64,000 nucleotides of DNA, taken from Capsicum annuum (lineage: Eukaryota > Streptophyta > Magnoliopsida > Solanales > Solanaceae). The stretch is taken from the NCBI RefSeq assembly GCF_002878395.1, contig NC_061115.1, positions 52,368,787 through 52,432,786 of the forward strand. Direction: 5' to 3'. The notes under the pieces were generated by a model. That model did not search any database and was not told where the DNA came from. It was given only the letters and a program-made list of their open reading frames with translations. This document shows, piece by piece, positions 21,634 through 32,475 of the stretch. Positions within the stretch are counted from its first letter, which is position 1. Each line of letters starts with the position of its first letter. The translations under genes were made by a program, and so were the position numbers.

Positions 21634-23725
21634 AACATTCATCATCAAATGAGACTAACTGAGAGAGGAGAAATGATAAACTGAAGTACATATTGAACAT
21701 GAACAACTGAGACATGACTTCATGACTAGCATGAATGATATGATGAATGTATCATACTGAACATGCATATTTGATGTGTGAGTAACTGGTTCATGATTGC
21801 ATAATTGAGATTTCTTATAAGCTGAGTGTCTCACGATGAGAATGCATGTTTGATGCATGATTATATGACTGAACTGATACATGAATGCATGACTGAATAG
21901 GCAATGGTATTTGATACCAAGTTTATGATGAGAATCTGATCATGGAACTAAATGCCAAGTTTGAAACTGAAATCTGAACATGAAACTGAATGAGTTCAAG
22001 GAAGACTGTTACCTTAAACTGAAAATGCTGATGAGTCTAAGATTAATTACTAATTATGCATGAGTGGAAACATAATAACGTAACTTAGTCTGGAATGTGA
22101 TACATAAGCTGGATTATCGTGATCTGAATTGAGCACCTTGAAAACGTAGCTTACGGCTGAGGTCGGAGTTTGAGGGTCAACTTATAATTACCCACTTACT
22201 CCAAACTAGATTCATTATGAGAAGAGATAATGGTATGTTTTATGTCATGAGAGTTCAAGGAATTATTGTGTATCTCCCCATTGGGACATTATGTCCCTAG
22301 AAGCATATTGACTTGACTGAGGTACTGAGGAAAACTAGGATGATGCACAAGGCACCTACGAATTAAATTGCGGCTGAATATCTGGGATTGATGCTAAGAT
22401 ATGATATATGAACTGAGTGGATCTTGCAACTACTGCGACTTTCTATCTTGGAATAGGTACATATTTGAGATTTCTGATGGTAGGACTAGGTGGAAAGATG
22501 GGAAACTACACCATACGGATTTGTTGTCTGATTGCTAAACTGAATTACTGGCTTTCAGACTAACTTACGCTGAAAACTTATAATCGACTAGAGAATTTCT
22601 ATGACATTCTTTCTATAGATTTCTAGTGACGGTAGGGAAAAAATAAATCTTTGTCTGGCGTGAGCAGGACATCTGAATAGGAGATCGCTACATGGCTGGG
22701 ATTTTTTTTGTATTAGGAGGCAAGGCCTATGAAACATCATCTAAGAGAAGGTGACAAAACCTTATGCACTACAACTGAGACTACTGAAGAGATTCACATG
22801 GGCGTTGAGCATAAATTAATGGGTATACTAATTTATCTAATTAAATGAATAACTGATAGCTAAATACTAGACATATAAGATTGAACTGCACTTGATTTGG
22901 GATATCTGGACTGAAACTATAGAGTGTTATGTATAGAATGTAATAACTAACTGGGTAACATGAGGTAACTAAGCATGAGTGAGGAAAAACTATATTACCT
23001 TAGAAACGTAAGACCAGGTGTCTAACATGATTCGGGAATATTCTATAAACTGAGGTACTGAAATATAATATCTGAGTAACTGATGTCCATATGCTATGGT
23101 TGGGAAATCTTAAAACTGGACTGAGTTTCTGATCTGATTGGACTAGGACTGGGACTAAACTTATAGTTAAGACAGTAATTGATACTGTAACCGTAACTAA
23201 GACTGTAACTAAGATTGAATGCTGGTTTTCTATAACTGAGGGTTAGACTGTTACAAGAGTACTGAATTTTGATGGCTAAGTAACTAATAGATGAAAGCCA
23301 TGGTTTTGTAGGATAATCTGAGTCCTTTACTGAATATTAATTACTGAACTGACACTGTAACTGAGGCCTGCGGGATGGAACTTTAACTCTACATATTCAC
23401 TGAGGTATCTAAACTGAGGGTATACGTGGCATAATCTGTGTTTGACTGAACGCTAGGAGTGAAGTGATGAATCGTGTGGGCTAAGCATACTGTAAAGTAC
23501 GACATGAGTGCATGAGTCATGAGCTGCACGAACTAGGTTTGGAATTTCTCAATTTGTGGAACATGATCCGCAACATTGGATGAACTTGGACTCCTCATAT
23601 GAGGAACTTGAAACACACAATATTCTATGAAAAACGCATGGATAAAAGTTGTATTCGTAGGACTAAAACATAAAGCATACATAAGTATCAGGAGGGTTAA
23701 AGTACAAAACTTTACACTAAGGTAG
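21634..23725 (-). other. Non-coding internal region of the gag-only element
   Basis: In place of pol there is about 2.1 kb with dense stops on both strands and ACTGA-rich composition like the LTR. No RT (F/Y-x-D-D), integrase or RNase H motif was seen in any frame. The 75-residue minus frame 21655-21882 has no domain. A translated search against gypsy pol would be decisive. Confidence 0.65.
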
Positions 23726-24587
23726 GAATGGGTCGGGAATCATCTTCCCTTATTGATTTTCTACATATACTGGCATTACTACTAGAATCTAAATGGCTAA
23801 CTTTCTGAGATATCATAACCGGATAGTTACTAAATACCTATCTGGCTCTCTTATTTTCCCTCTCCTTCTTCTTAAGTTTCTACTCCTCAATCTGTTGAGC
23901 ATGGATTATAAGCCTGGATATACCATCTCCTAGATCAACATCGCAGTCCTGCACTCCTTAACCACTCTACCTGATATCCAAGACATAAACTTATTCATTC
24001 TAGATATACTATCTTCTACTACATAGGGATCGTACCTGGCTAACTGAGTAAACGTGAGGGAGTATTCTTTTACCCTCATGCTACCTTGTCTGAGGTTGAT
24101 GAACATTAATACTTTGGCTTCTTTCTGCTCTAGGGGAAAGAATCTACCTAAGAAGGTTGTAGCAAACTCTTCCCACTCTATGGGCTCTGCATCTGCACCC
24201 CCATCTACCCTCCACTACTTAAACCATGTATGGGCTACATCTTGTAGCTGATAGGCGGCTAACTCTGCATTCTCACTGGAAGTCACTCCCATGATATCTG
24301 TGACTTTCTGAACTTGATCGAGGAACTCCTGTGGATTCTCTTCAAACTTAGAACCTAAGAATAGACGAGGATTTATTCAGGTAAAGTCCCAAATCCTAGC
24401 TACAGTAGAATTGGCCACTAGGCTAGCCGGAACAACAGTTGGTCAGTCATTCTGAGTTGTGACTGAATTAGCTAGAGAAGTGAATGTAGTCCTGAATTCT
24501 GTATGAGAGACATGTTAGCCTAAAAGGTTAGGCTGATCGGGCTAGATGATCTCCCGTTCCTCTTTCATGAGTCCTCTTTGGAGGCAT
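23726..24587 (-). pseudogene. Gag of the gag-only element
   Basis: The minus-strand start is at 24587 (M-P-P-K-R-T, as in many gypsy Gags). The capsid domain follows: F-L-D-Q-V near 24320, A-Y-Q-L-Q-D-V-A near 24250, W-E-E-F-A-T-T-F-L near 24170 and the conserved V-K-E-Y-S-L-T-F-T-Q-L-A-R-Y near 24050. A Lys/Glu-rich coiled segment ends near 23840. A frame change lies near 24520 and stops near 24375, 24220 and 23860. No zinc knuckle was found. The family is the retrotransposon gag domain of Ty3/gypsy elements. Confidence 0.82.
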
Positions 24588-24791
24588 GTTCTTTAAACAG
24601 AAGAGAAGGGATTAAACTGAGAGTTTGGCTGGAGCTCATGCTCACTCGCACGACATAAATACTAAAAGAAGGGAAACTGTTCCTAAAATATCTCATAGCC
24701 TTCTACACATAAGTGAGGTGCACAACACACCCATGTAAAATACTCTACTAGATGTAGCTTTACAGACTTTTTAGGACGCTGTTGAATCTTA
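24588..24791 (-). other. Short leader of the gag-only element
   Basis: Non-coding sequence between the PBS and the Gag start codon. Confidence 0.6.
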
Positions 24792-24804
24792 GTCTCTGAT
24801 ACCA
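24792..24804 (-). promoter_or_regulatory. Primer-binding site of the gag-only element
   Basis: Minus-strand TGGTATCAGAGAC, four bases after the LTR, matches the initiator-methionine tRNA PBS (TGGTATCAGAGC) of plant retrotransposons in all but its last bases. Confidence 0.88.
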
Positions 24805-24808
24805 AGTT

Positions 24809-27583
24809 TGTAATATCCCAAATCTAGTACCCGAAATACTATACGGTGCTCATAATCTTGAAGGACCACAAGCTAACCCATGAATGATATCTGTAACTGA
24901 GCACAGAATAATAATAATAATAATATCGTAAATGCAGAAACATGAACTAAAAAGGCATAAGGTTCAATACTGATACATAACTAAAAATATAATATAACAA
25001 TGCCAATAAACTGAAATAACTGTCTGAACGTGTTGTAGTCTAAAAGCTTCAAACTGAATTATCAAAATAAAGTGTTGATGGGACAATCCCCCAACTAACT
25101 TCATCTGCTGAAATAAACTAAGTATTGAAAAAAATTGAAATAATCAAATAATAACATCCTCAAATGATGAAGACTCACTGCTGACTCTGACTGTTAAAAC
25201 TGGAATGCTACTGATACTCTGGAGTGCGTGCTTCTGAACCTATGGTATAAAACACCATAACACAAATATGTCAGTATGATTAAATGTACTGGTATGAAAG
25301 TGAGGTAGGATGAGTGAAATATTTCATATGGATGAATAATACTAACTGACTAAATAACATGAACGTAAGAATACATGCATGAATACATAACTATAACTGA
25401 GATCGTAATGACAGTGACTCATGAATTTTGATAACATGGATTTACTGATATCTGAGTACTAATACTGGGATACTTAATGACTAAGTCCATTGAGTACTTA
25501 GGAACTGATGTCATATTACTGATAAAGAAATGGTTGTTTCTGACAGTTCTGATTATGAAGAACTGGTCTGATTGACTGTATCTGACAGTCCTAAAATTTG
25601 AATACTGGTAACATGAATTTTGTATAATTAATATACTATTAATTGGGTGACTGTGTTTGATAGTCCTGATTCTAATGGAACTAGCTGAGTTCCGTACTTA
25701 GCTGAGCAACTGTATCTAACAGTCCTGAAACTGTAGAACTAAACTGAGTTCTATTACTGAGACTGGATCTGAAACTAAGATTATGGGAGGTAATCATTTA
25801 ACTGACATGCCCCAAAATTGAATTGGTGTGGTCCAACCTGTAACCCCAGCTAGAAAGGTTTCAGTATCGTGCCACGAGTAAAGACAAGTTGTGAGTAAAC
25901 TCTCTCTACAGGGAGCTCTTCCATCAGCCCCTCATAATAGGAAAACTCGGATGAGGTTTATAATCCCTAAACTCGTAGGGTACATCTCAAAATACGCTTG
26001 CTACGTAGTTTTGTAATGCAAGGATTGCTTCTAAGGATCACACCCCCTACTGGCTAACAGGTGAGTCCCCATCTTTTGATTTACTCGGTGTTGAATCCTA
26101 CTCCTAATTGAAGAGACACTAAACTGATTTAAACTAAACTAAACTGTTACTAATAGTATTATTTAGTTAATTTAAACAGATTTCACTAAATTTCCGTTGA
26201 CTAATGGAATACTACTGAGATCTGATAACTTACTGAGATTACTCAGATTACTGAAGTTACTGAGATTATCGAGGATACTGAGATTACTGAGTTTTCCTGA
26301 GTCATGTAACTGACTAAATTCTAATGATCATGGCTTGACTAAGAGTATCATAAAAACTGACACTGGCTCTAGGCACACAATAAATTATCGGGTACAAGTA
26401 CCCCCAGGACTCGATAGCATAAAACTGATAAGACTTGACACTTCTTGAACACATGACCCATATCAAAAATTCATAATACAATAAGTTTGGGGATTTCATG
26501 AAGAACATGGTTATCATAATGTTGTACATGGATGGAATTGCATATAGATATGTCATACTTTCATTAACCAAATCTTATGAACATTCCATCAAATACTTAT
26601 AATGTATACAAGATCATGGAATTCATTCTTGGTCATAAGGGTAAAGCATGCATTTATTATATGAGTCACAATTGAGCTATAATACGTAATTTCTATCCTC
26701 TTAGGCATTTTGTCAAACATCTTACATGCACAACTTAGGGCATAGGTGCAATCATCAACTTACACATTATAAACAACTTAATTAATGGATTTCAACTTGC
26801 ATGCTAATGTAGTTTCATAAAAAAACACATAAAGATTCCAACTTGGGAATCATACAATAAGATAAACATAGTTACAAATAACCCACAACATAAATATCAT
26901 GTTTTATAATTTGAAAGAGGGTTCTTAGACTTCATGGATGAACGGAATCTATAAATCAACACTTGACATACCTTAGTTCTTGATTTTACGAAGATTGATG
27001 AAGAGATTCTTGAATTTGAGTAGTGAATTTGAATCCTTAATTGAAAATCTTAACTCGTTCTTGAGAGAAACTTGAGAGAGACACTATATTTTGGTTGAAT
27101 TGGGGCTAAATCCCGTGTTTTAAACTTATATAGGGGTGGGAAATTTACCCTTCTTCCCTTAAAAATACAGACGTTTAATAACTGAAACTGGGCATCGATG
27201 TTATTATCGATGCAGTGCGTCAATGCCATCGATGCAATAGTCGATGCGTCACGCCATCATCGCGTCAAGTCTTAGTACTTGACCCTGGCATCCTGCAATA
27301 ATATCAACCAACATGATTGGCGATGCGGCGCGCCAAGATCGGATTGGTCTACTGTTTTGGGCTTCCAAACGTGGTCTAAATGTGGTCCGAAAAATTTAAA
27401 ACTTGTCTAGGACCACCTATGGACCTCTCTAATCATGAATTAGCAAAAATAAGATTGCCAACTTTCAAAGGCCAATAATAGGCTAAGTCTGGAAATTAAG
27501 TTAAAATTTTTTTGTCTAAGTCTGGGATCCCTTGACAAGCTTAAAGGACTGAATTAAGCTTAAAAATTTTGTGGGGTCTTACA
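24809..27583 (-). repeat. Full-length LTR of the gag-only element, 2775 bp
   Basis: It starts TGTAATATCCC and ends GGGGTCTTACA; this is the 5' LTR in element sense. It carries a TATA box and, upstream of it in element sense, a cluster of ATCGATGC words at 27192-27247 and a GGCGCGCC at 27328-27335. The minus frame 26314-26571 is chance. Confidence 0.9.
27125..27136 (-). promoter_or_regulatory. LTR TATA box of the gag-only element
   Basis: Minus-strand CCCCTATATAAG is a good plant TATA box, about 450 bp inside the LTR. Transcription of the element would start shortly downstream. The partner LTR has lost this region. Confidence 0.65.
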
Positions 27584-27588
27584 ATTAT
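27584..27588. repeat. Target-site duplication ATTAT, right copy (gag-only element)
   Basis: Identical to 20242-20246 and directly after the LTR end TTACA. Confidence 0.93.
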
Positions 27589-29748
27589 CTTATATTTAAA
27601 TAAATTGGTGAAAGTTAATTTTAGAAAATATTTGACAAGGAGCATTATTGCATCCTTGAATTATTTTTAAATATCTCAGAAATATGCGTATGCCGCATTC
27701 TTAATTGAGATGAATGTTTTAAATGTGCCTAAAACTTGCCTAGGTTAAAAAAGTTGATTCTATCTCTTGTAAACTTATGACAATTTTTTGCAATGCTACT
27801 TAATTTTAACAATAAAATAAAACAATATTCATTTAAAGTGATAAATTAACAAAACAAAATTATCAAGCTTTATTAGAATAAATAACTAAATAATAAAATA
27901 AATAAAAATACACAGATCTATCCATATTATGATAAATTTAATATTATCCTCAAAATTTAATCTTTTTAAGTTAACTCTGATAATAAAAAAAATTCTAAAA
28001 TCTAATTAAAAATAAATATAGATCATAAAATATTTTTATCTCTTTTCAGTTAACTTTAAAAATAAAAGAAAATTGTAAAAATTTAATCAAAAATAAATAT
28101 AAATCCATAGGGAAGAGTATTTTTAGTAATTATTAGGAAAAAAATAAGAGAACGATTTAGTGATTTTTCAGTGGTATTTCATCGGAGTAGCGCTAGATTT
28201 GTTGATAGAGGCGGCAACGGGTTAGGGGGATTTCGGCAGTTCTCCACCAGATCTGAAAACAAAAAGGTCGGCTGGTGAAGCAGCGATTCGCTGGATCTCC
28301 GATGGTTATGAATGTTGGCAACTTGCTGACTGGGGCGTCAGCGCGTGGGGTTTGTGAGTTTTCAGCGAAGGATCGTGTGGCCAGTGGCAGATCTACCGCC
28401 AAAATGGACTACGGCGTATGGATCGGTGGTCGGTGGTTTGGAACCCACCATTGGGACTATTGGTCGCCGAAAAAGAGAGAAAATAAGGGGGCGCCAGCAC
28501 AGCTGCCTCGCCAGCGATGTAGGAGGGCCATTTAGTCATCGGGTTTGGGGGTTTTGGTAGTTTACGGTGGTAAAGATAGTGTTTCTGGCGATGAATTCAC
28601 CGGAAAAATATGGGTCAAGAATCATTTTTTTCGATCTCTCTTCTCGTTTCTTTTACTTTTTTTCTATCATTTTCTCTCATTTGTCAGTATCTCTCTCACG
28701 TTCACTAATGTCCAATTTTTTTGTGTATGTGCGCATAATTTTTGATGAGTGTGTGTATTCCAGTGGATATGTATGTGTATTCCATGATATAAAATGGTGA
28801 GTGTATGTGAAAATACAGTGTAAATGTGTGCAGTGTATTTTTTGCCTAGTGGATATCTGTGAGTTTGTTTGTATGGTGTAAAAAGTGAATTCATTTTTAA
28901 CTAGACAATGATAATACACAACATTTAAACATTCAACACATCTACGCACAAATATATTCACATTCTGTAACTTGAATATTAAATAATGTTTAATATCACT
29001 TTAACATTCATTTTCATACATTTTTCACGGAGAATTTACAATATAAAGGGTACAAAAATTGAAATAGAACCTGTTAATGTTGTAAAGTGAAATCCAAACG
29101 TCGTCACCAGAAGCTTTGATAATAATACAGTGTATATGATTTTTCTTCTTTTCTATCTTTTATCTGATTTTTTTTTGTTTTTCTTTGATTTTTCTCTGTT
29201 TTATTTTTTGTAGTGTATAATACAGTGTATGTACTTTTTCTGGGGATTGAGGGAGTCCTTATGTACAGGGATTTTGGGGGGAACAGTTAACATCAGATAG
29301 GGTAGGAATTTTTAATTTTTGAATTATTTTCTTTTTTTCTTTTTTATATATATAAGATAATAATAATAATAACAAACAATAATATATATATATATATAAA
29401 TAAAATAATAATAATAATGTAATAATAAATAATTAATTTTTATATTTAATAAAATATAATAAAAGTTTATAAATAGACAAAAATAAATATAATTAAGATA
29501 GTACTAAAACTACTAGCTTATTTATTTATTTATATATTAAAAAAATATTTTAAAGTTTTTTATTATTTTTTTAAAATTAGAATAAAAATAAAATAAAATA
29601 TAAAATTAACTTAATTTAGTTATTTATTTTTTAATTAAAATTTTATTAAAAATAAAAGAAGAATTAAAATAATATCGGACCAAATATAAATATTTAATAT
29701 AAAAAAATAAGTTAAAATTTGAGGAGGATTAAAAATCACGTGTCTACA

Positions 29749-29753
29749 GTGTG
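29749..29753. repeat. Target-site duplication GTGTG, right copy (Tat)
   Basis: Identical to 8405-8409; the LINE reading frame continues after it. Confidence 0.92.
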
Positions 29754-30054
29754 GGTATACTAGAAAAGATAGGATTAGAAATGAGGTTAGTCGAGATAAG
29801 GTGGGAGTCGCTTCGGTGGAAGACAAGATGAGGGAAGCAAGGTTGCGATGATTTGGTCATCTAATGCGGAGGAGCATGGATGCCCAGTGCGGAAGTGTGA
29901 GAGGTTGGCTAGGGATGGTTTGAGGCGAGGTAGAGGTAGACCAAAGAAATATTGGATGAAAGTGATTAGACATGATATGGAGCAACTTCAGCTTAACGAG
30001 GACATGACCCTGGATAGGAAGTTGTGAAGGAGGCGAATTAGAGTAGAAGGTTAG
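29754..30054 (+). pseudogene. RTE LINE ORF, C-terminal part
   Basis: Continuation of the LINE ORF after the Tat insertion. Conserved tail motifs are K-D-R-I-R-N-E, E-D-K-M-R-E-A-R-L-R, F-G-H-L and G-R-P-K-K-Y-W, ending at a TAG at 30052-30054. One in-frame stop replaces a Trp before F-G-H-L, and a frame change lies near 29885. This basic region is conserved in plant RTE elements. Confidence 0.88.
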
Positions 30055-30315
30055 TCTGAGTTAGGATGTTGTATGTTTTGGTGTACACTTGAAGTATCTT
30101 TCTTTGGGTATTATTGAGTATGTTAATTGCTAGTATATCTTCTTGTTTTATTACTATTCATTATCTTATCTTAGATTGTTTTATTTTGAGCCGGGGGTCT
30201 ATCGGAAACAACCTCTCTATCTCACGTTGAGGTAGTGGTATGGACTGTGTACACTTACCCTCCCTAGACCCCACTTGATGGGAATATACTGGGTATGTTG
30301 CTGTTGTTATTGTTG
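30055..30315 (+). other. RTE LINE 3' untranslated region and TTG-rich tail
   Basis: It contains the conserved 3' block of plant RTE elements: CCGGGGGTCTATCGGAAACA, a CTCTCTATCTCAC segment, CCTCCCTAGACCCCAC, then GGGAATATACTGGG. It ends in GTTGCTGTTGTTATTGTTG rather than poly(A), as is usual for RTE. Confidence 0.88.
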
Positions 30316-30332
30316 GGTTTATACTATGTTTA
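30316..30332. repeat. Right target-site duplication of the RTE LINE
   Basis: 16 of 17 bases match 4995-5011. It follows directly on the TTG tail. Confidence 0.85.
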
Positions 30333-30919
30333 TACAATAGGTAAGGTATAAGAAAATTACATGTATATGTTTATACTAAACACTAATACATAACCAGATA
30401 AAACTGATAATTAACTAATCTATTATTCCAAGTTAAAATTCATGTAAAAAAATTCTTCATTTGTTGTTATGGAGGCGTGTAAAAAGGAACTCTTTATCTA
30501 TCATCACCATAAAAGAGTTATATATATCACAACATCTTAGCTGTCTTTGTTTCTAATTTTCATGGTTGTCTGTTGCTTTCTTTTTATGCTATTTTATTGA
30601 AGTCATTAGTGTATAATTATATTATTGTGTTGTTATATATATTTAGGTTGTCTTTATAAAACTGAAACAACATACAATGTTCATAATGTTTATTGATTTG
30701 GAGTTGGTAGATTTGTTCGTAGAATCGGTGTTAGCATTATATATTGTATAGTGTACCATTCCATTGACTAAGTGGAAAAAGGAAATATCTTCCAGTTACA
30801 TTTCCTTTCTCCTTGCGTGTATGGATTTCTTCTAGAATTTAAGTTTTATGCATGGTGGATGTATACAATATTTTATATTATTAAATAAAATAAGTAAAAT
30901 TAACTTGTTACTGTTGGTT
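30333..30919. other. Intergenic DNA, no gene seen
   Basis: AT-rich sequence between the LINE and the copia element. No frame or structural signal is supported. Confidence 0.55.
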
Positions 30920-30924
30920 ATTCA
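30920..30924. repeat. Target-site duplication ATTCA, left copy (copia)
   Basis: ATTCA here and at 36402-36406 flank the copia element exactly. Confidence 0.9.
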
Positions 30925-31655
30925 TATTGGGTTATGGATTTTTTTACTATGTGGATAAATAAAGTTCAATTTTGACCAATCTATTTTTACACATAGGCTC
31001 AATACTATGGGGCATATATATAGATCTTTTTGAGGTCTCATTTCACAATCACAAAAAATAGTTTTTAGCAGCCAAAGAGAGAAACTAGTGCAGATTTTCG
31101 CACCTAAAATTTCAGCCACAACTGTCAACTTCATTGTGATTCCCGCTTCATTTCTTATCCGATTGAGCTGATTTTTAGACATCCTATTTCTCTCATCTCA
31201 ACCTTTTATTAAAAACTAACGGAGTTAGATTTAGTGGTCTGTACCTCCTGTTTTTCATCCGTGAACAATAGCTATATTTTTGGGTGTTTTTGCTCCTTTT
31301 TATTCTATAGTTTTGGTGCAATCTTGTTGTGTTGTTGATCGTTGTTTGGCCTTTGTTTTGTGGCCAATTTTGAAGAACAATATTTTGACTATTGGTGATT
31401 ATAGTGAAGGTTTTGGTCCCATAATTTTTACTCTTCACATTGAAGGATTTTCCACATAAATTACGTGTCCCGTGTGATTGGTTTTATTCTTGTTTTATCG
31501 TATTTTGTTTGGTTGATTTGTTTGCTGTCATATTACCATTGTGCTTGATTTTTATGTTTCCTCTTGGTTCAAATTGAAAGGAAAAGTTTAGACTTACGTA
31601 TTCTTCTACTGCTACCTTGTCATGCACTTTGATAATGCCCTTGCCTTTTCCAATA
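30925..31655 (+). repeat. Copia 5' LTR
   Basis: 731 bp. It starts TATTGGGTTAT (TG changed to TA) and ends TTCCAATA (CA changed to TA); the 3' LTR retains TG...CA. The U3 part is short, about 90 bp before the TATA box. Confidence 0.92.
31014..31023 (+). promoter_or_regulatory. Copia LTR TATA box
   Basis: ATATATATAG lies about 90 bp inside the 5' LTR; the equivalent TTATATATAG is at 35763-35772 in the 3' LTR. Conservation of the box in both LTRs supports a promoter role. Confidence 0.65.
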
Positions 31656-31658
31656 AAG

Positions 31659-31670
31659 TGGTATCAGAGC
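31659..31670 (+). promoter_or_regulatory. Copia primer-binding site
   Basis: TGGTATCAGAGC, three bases after the LTR, is an exact match to the 3' complement of initiator-methionine tRNA used by plant copia elements. Confidence 0.95.
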
Positions 31671-31704
31671 ATAGGTTGTTGTTAATAGTTGGTTGTTAAT
31701 TTGA

Positions 31705-32475
31705 ATGATGGAGGCAAAATATGAGAAAAATGGTGTATTTGAATGGTAGTAATTATCATACTTGGAAAGGAAAGATGAAGGATCTTTACTTTGTCAATAA
31801 AATAAATTTACCTGTATTTGCATCTACAAAACTTCAGTCCATGATAGATGAGAATTGGAAATTTAAACACTTACAAGTTTGTCGCTATATTAGACAATGG
31901 GTTGAATATAATGTTAGAAACTATATTGTGAATGAGACACATACCAGAATTTTGTGGGACAAGCTTGCGATACTTTATGCTTCGAAAATTGGCAATAATA
32001 AGTTATTCCTACTTAAGCAATTAATGAATCTTGGGTATAAAGAGGGCAGTCCTATTTCTGATCACACAAATAATTTTCAGGGTGTCCTTGACCAGATGTC
32101 CGAAATGGGTGTAAAGTTTGATGAACAAATTCAAGGACCTTGGCTTCTTAGTACTCTATCAGACTCTTGAGAAACTGTTTGAGTACTTTGACTAATTCTT
32201 CTTGCAGTGGTGTTGTAATTATGAAATATCTTAAGAGCAGTGTCTTAAATGAAGAGATGAGAAGGAGATCTCAGGCCTCATCTTCTTCATCATCACACTC
32301 TGATATTTTAGTTAGTGAAGAGAAGGGAAGAAATAAGTCCAAAGGTCCAAATGATAGAGATAAAAGTAGAAGCAAGTCAAATTCCAAATTCAAGAATATT
32401 ACATATGACTATTGCAGCAAAAAGAGGTATATCATAAAATATTATTACAATCATAAGAGAGATATGAGACAATAA
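31705..32475 (+). pseudogene. Copia Gag
   Basis: Two ATG codons at 31705 and 31708 open the frame. A shift near 31740 and a stop at 32168 break it into 31721-32170 and 32167-32475. The first part has the copia gag domain: N-Y-H-T-W-K near residue 11, L-W-D-K-L and the H-x-N-x-F motif further on. A Ser/Lys/Arg-rich region follows. The zinc knuckle near 32405 is degraded (second Cys, His and third Cys replaced). Gag would build the particle. Confidence 0.88.

Larger units (their letters stand above)
20247..27583 (-). mobile_element. Gag-only LTR retrotransposon (TR-GAG type) nested in Tat LTR
   Basis: The termini are TGTAACGCCCC and GGGGTCTTACA with perfect 5-bp TSDs. LTRs are 20247-21617 and 24809-27583. 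Element orientation is minus: PBS next to the right LTR, PPT next to the left LTR. The internal part is only about 3.2 kb and encodes a Ty3/gypsy Gag but no recognisable protease, RT, RNase H or integrase. This is the layout of non-autonomous terminal-repeat elements with a GAG domain, which depend on a partner for pol. Gag itself now has stops. Confidence 0.88.
8410..29748 (-). mobile_element. Tat-lineage Ty3/gypsy retrotransposon (nested in LINE)
   Basis: The element is read on the minus strand, from LTR 19961-29748 through PBS (19956), leader, gag, RT, RNase H and integrase to the PPT and LTR 8410-10980. Its archaeal-type RNase H after the RT, long LTRs of about 2.5 kb, TGGCAACTCTGCTAGGGA PBS and tandem repeats between pol and the 3' LTR identify the Tat (Ogre/Retand-like) lineage. 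Without its own 7.3-kb nested element it is about 14 kb. Gag and pol carry large internal deletions and stops, so it is a defective copy. By eye the LTRs differ at roughly one base in ten, which indicates an old insertion. Confidence 0.9.
19961..29748 (-). repeat. Tat LTR (5' LTR in element orientation), split by nested element
   Basis: The LTR consists of 19961-20246 and 27589-29748 (about 2446 bp) once the nested element 20247-27583 and one TSD copy are removed. It starts TGTCACACCCC and ends CACGTGTCTACA. It aligns with 8410-10980, including the GC-richer island at about 28180-28600 and the AT-rich runs at 29350-29650. Confidence 0.92.
5012..30315 (+). mobile_element. RTE-type LINE, split by nested Tat retrotransposon
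   Basis: The LINE occupies 5012-8409 and 29754-30315; 8410-29748 plus one duplicated 5-bp target is a later insertion, leaving about 4.0 kb of LINE. It has a 5' leader with tandem repeats, one ORF with an APE-type endonuclease then reverse transcriptase, and a 3' region ending in a TTG-rich tail. RTE elements move by target-primed reverse transcription. The ORF has several in-frame stops, frameshifts and a damaged RT active site, so this copy is dead. The 17-bp TSD suggests full-length insertion. Confidence 0.9.

Noticed and set aside
24054..24251. 65-residue plus-strand frame
   Set aside because: Antisense shadow of the Gag of the gag-only element.
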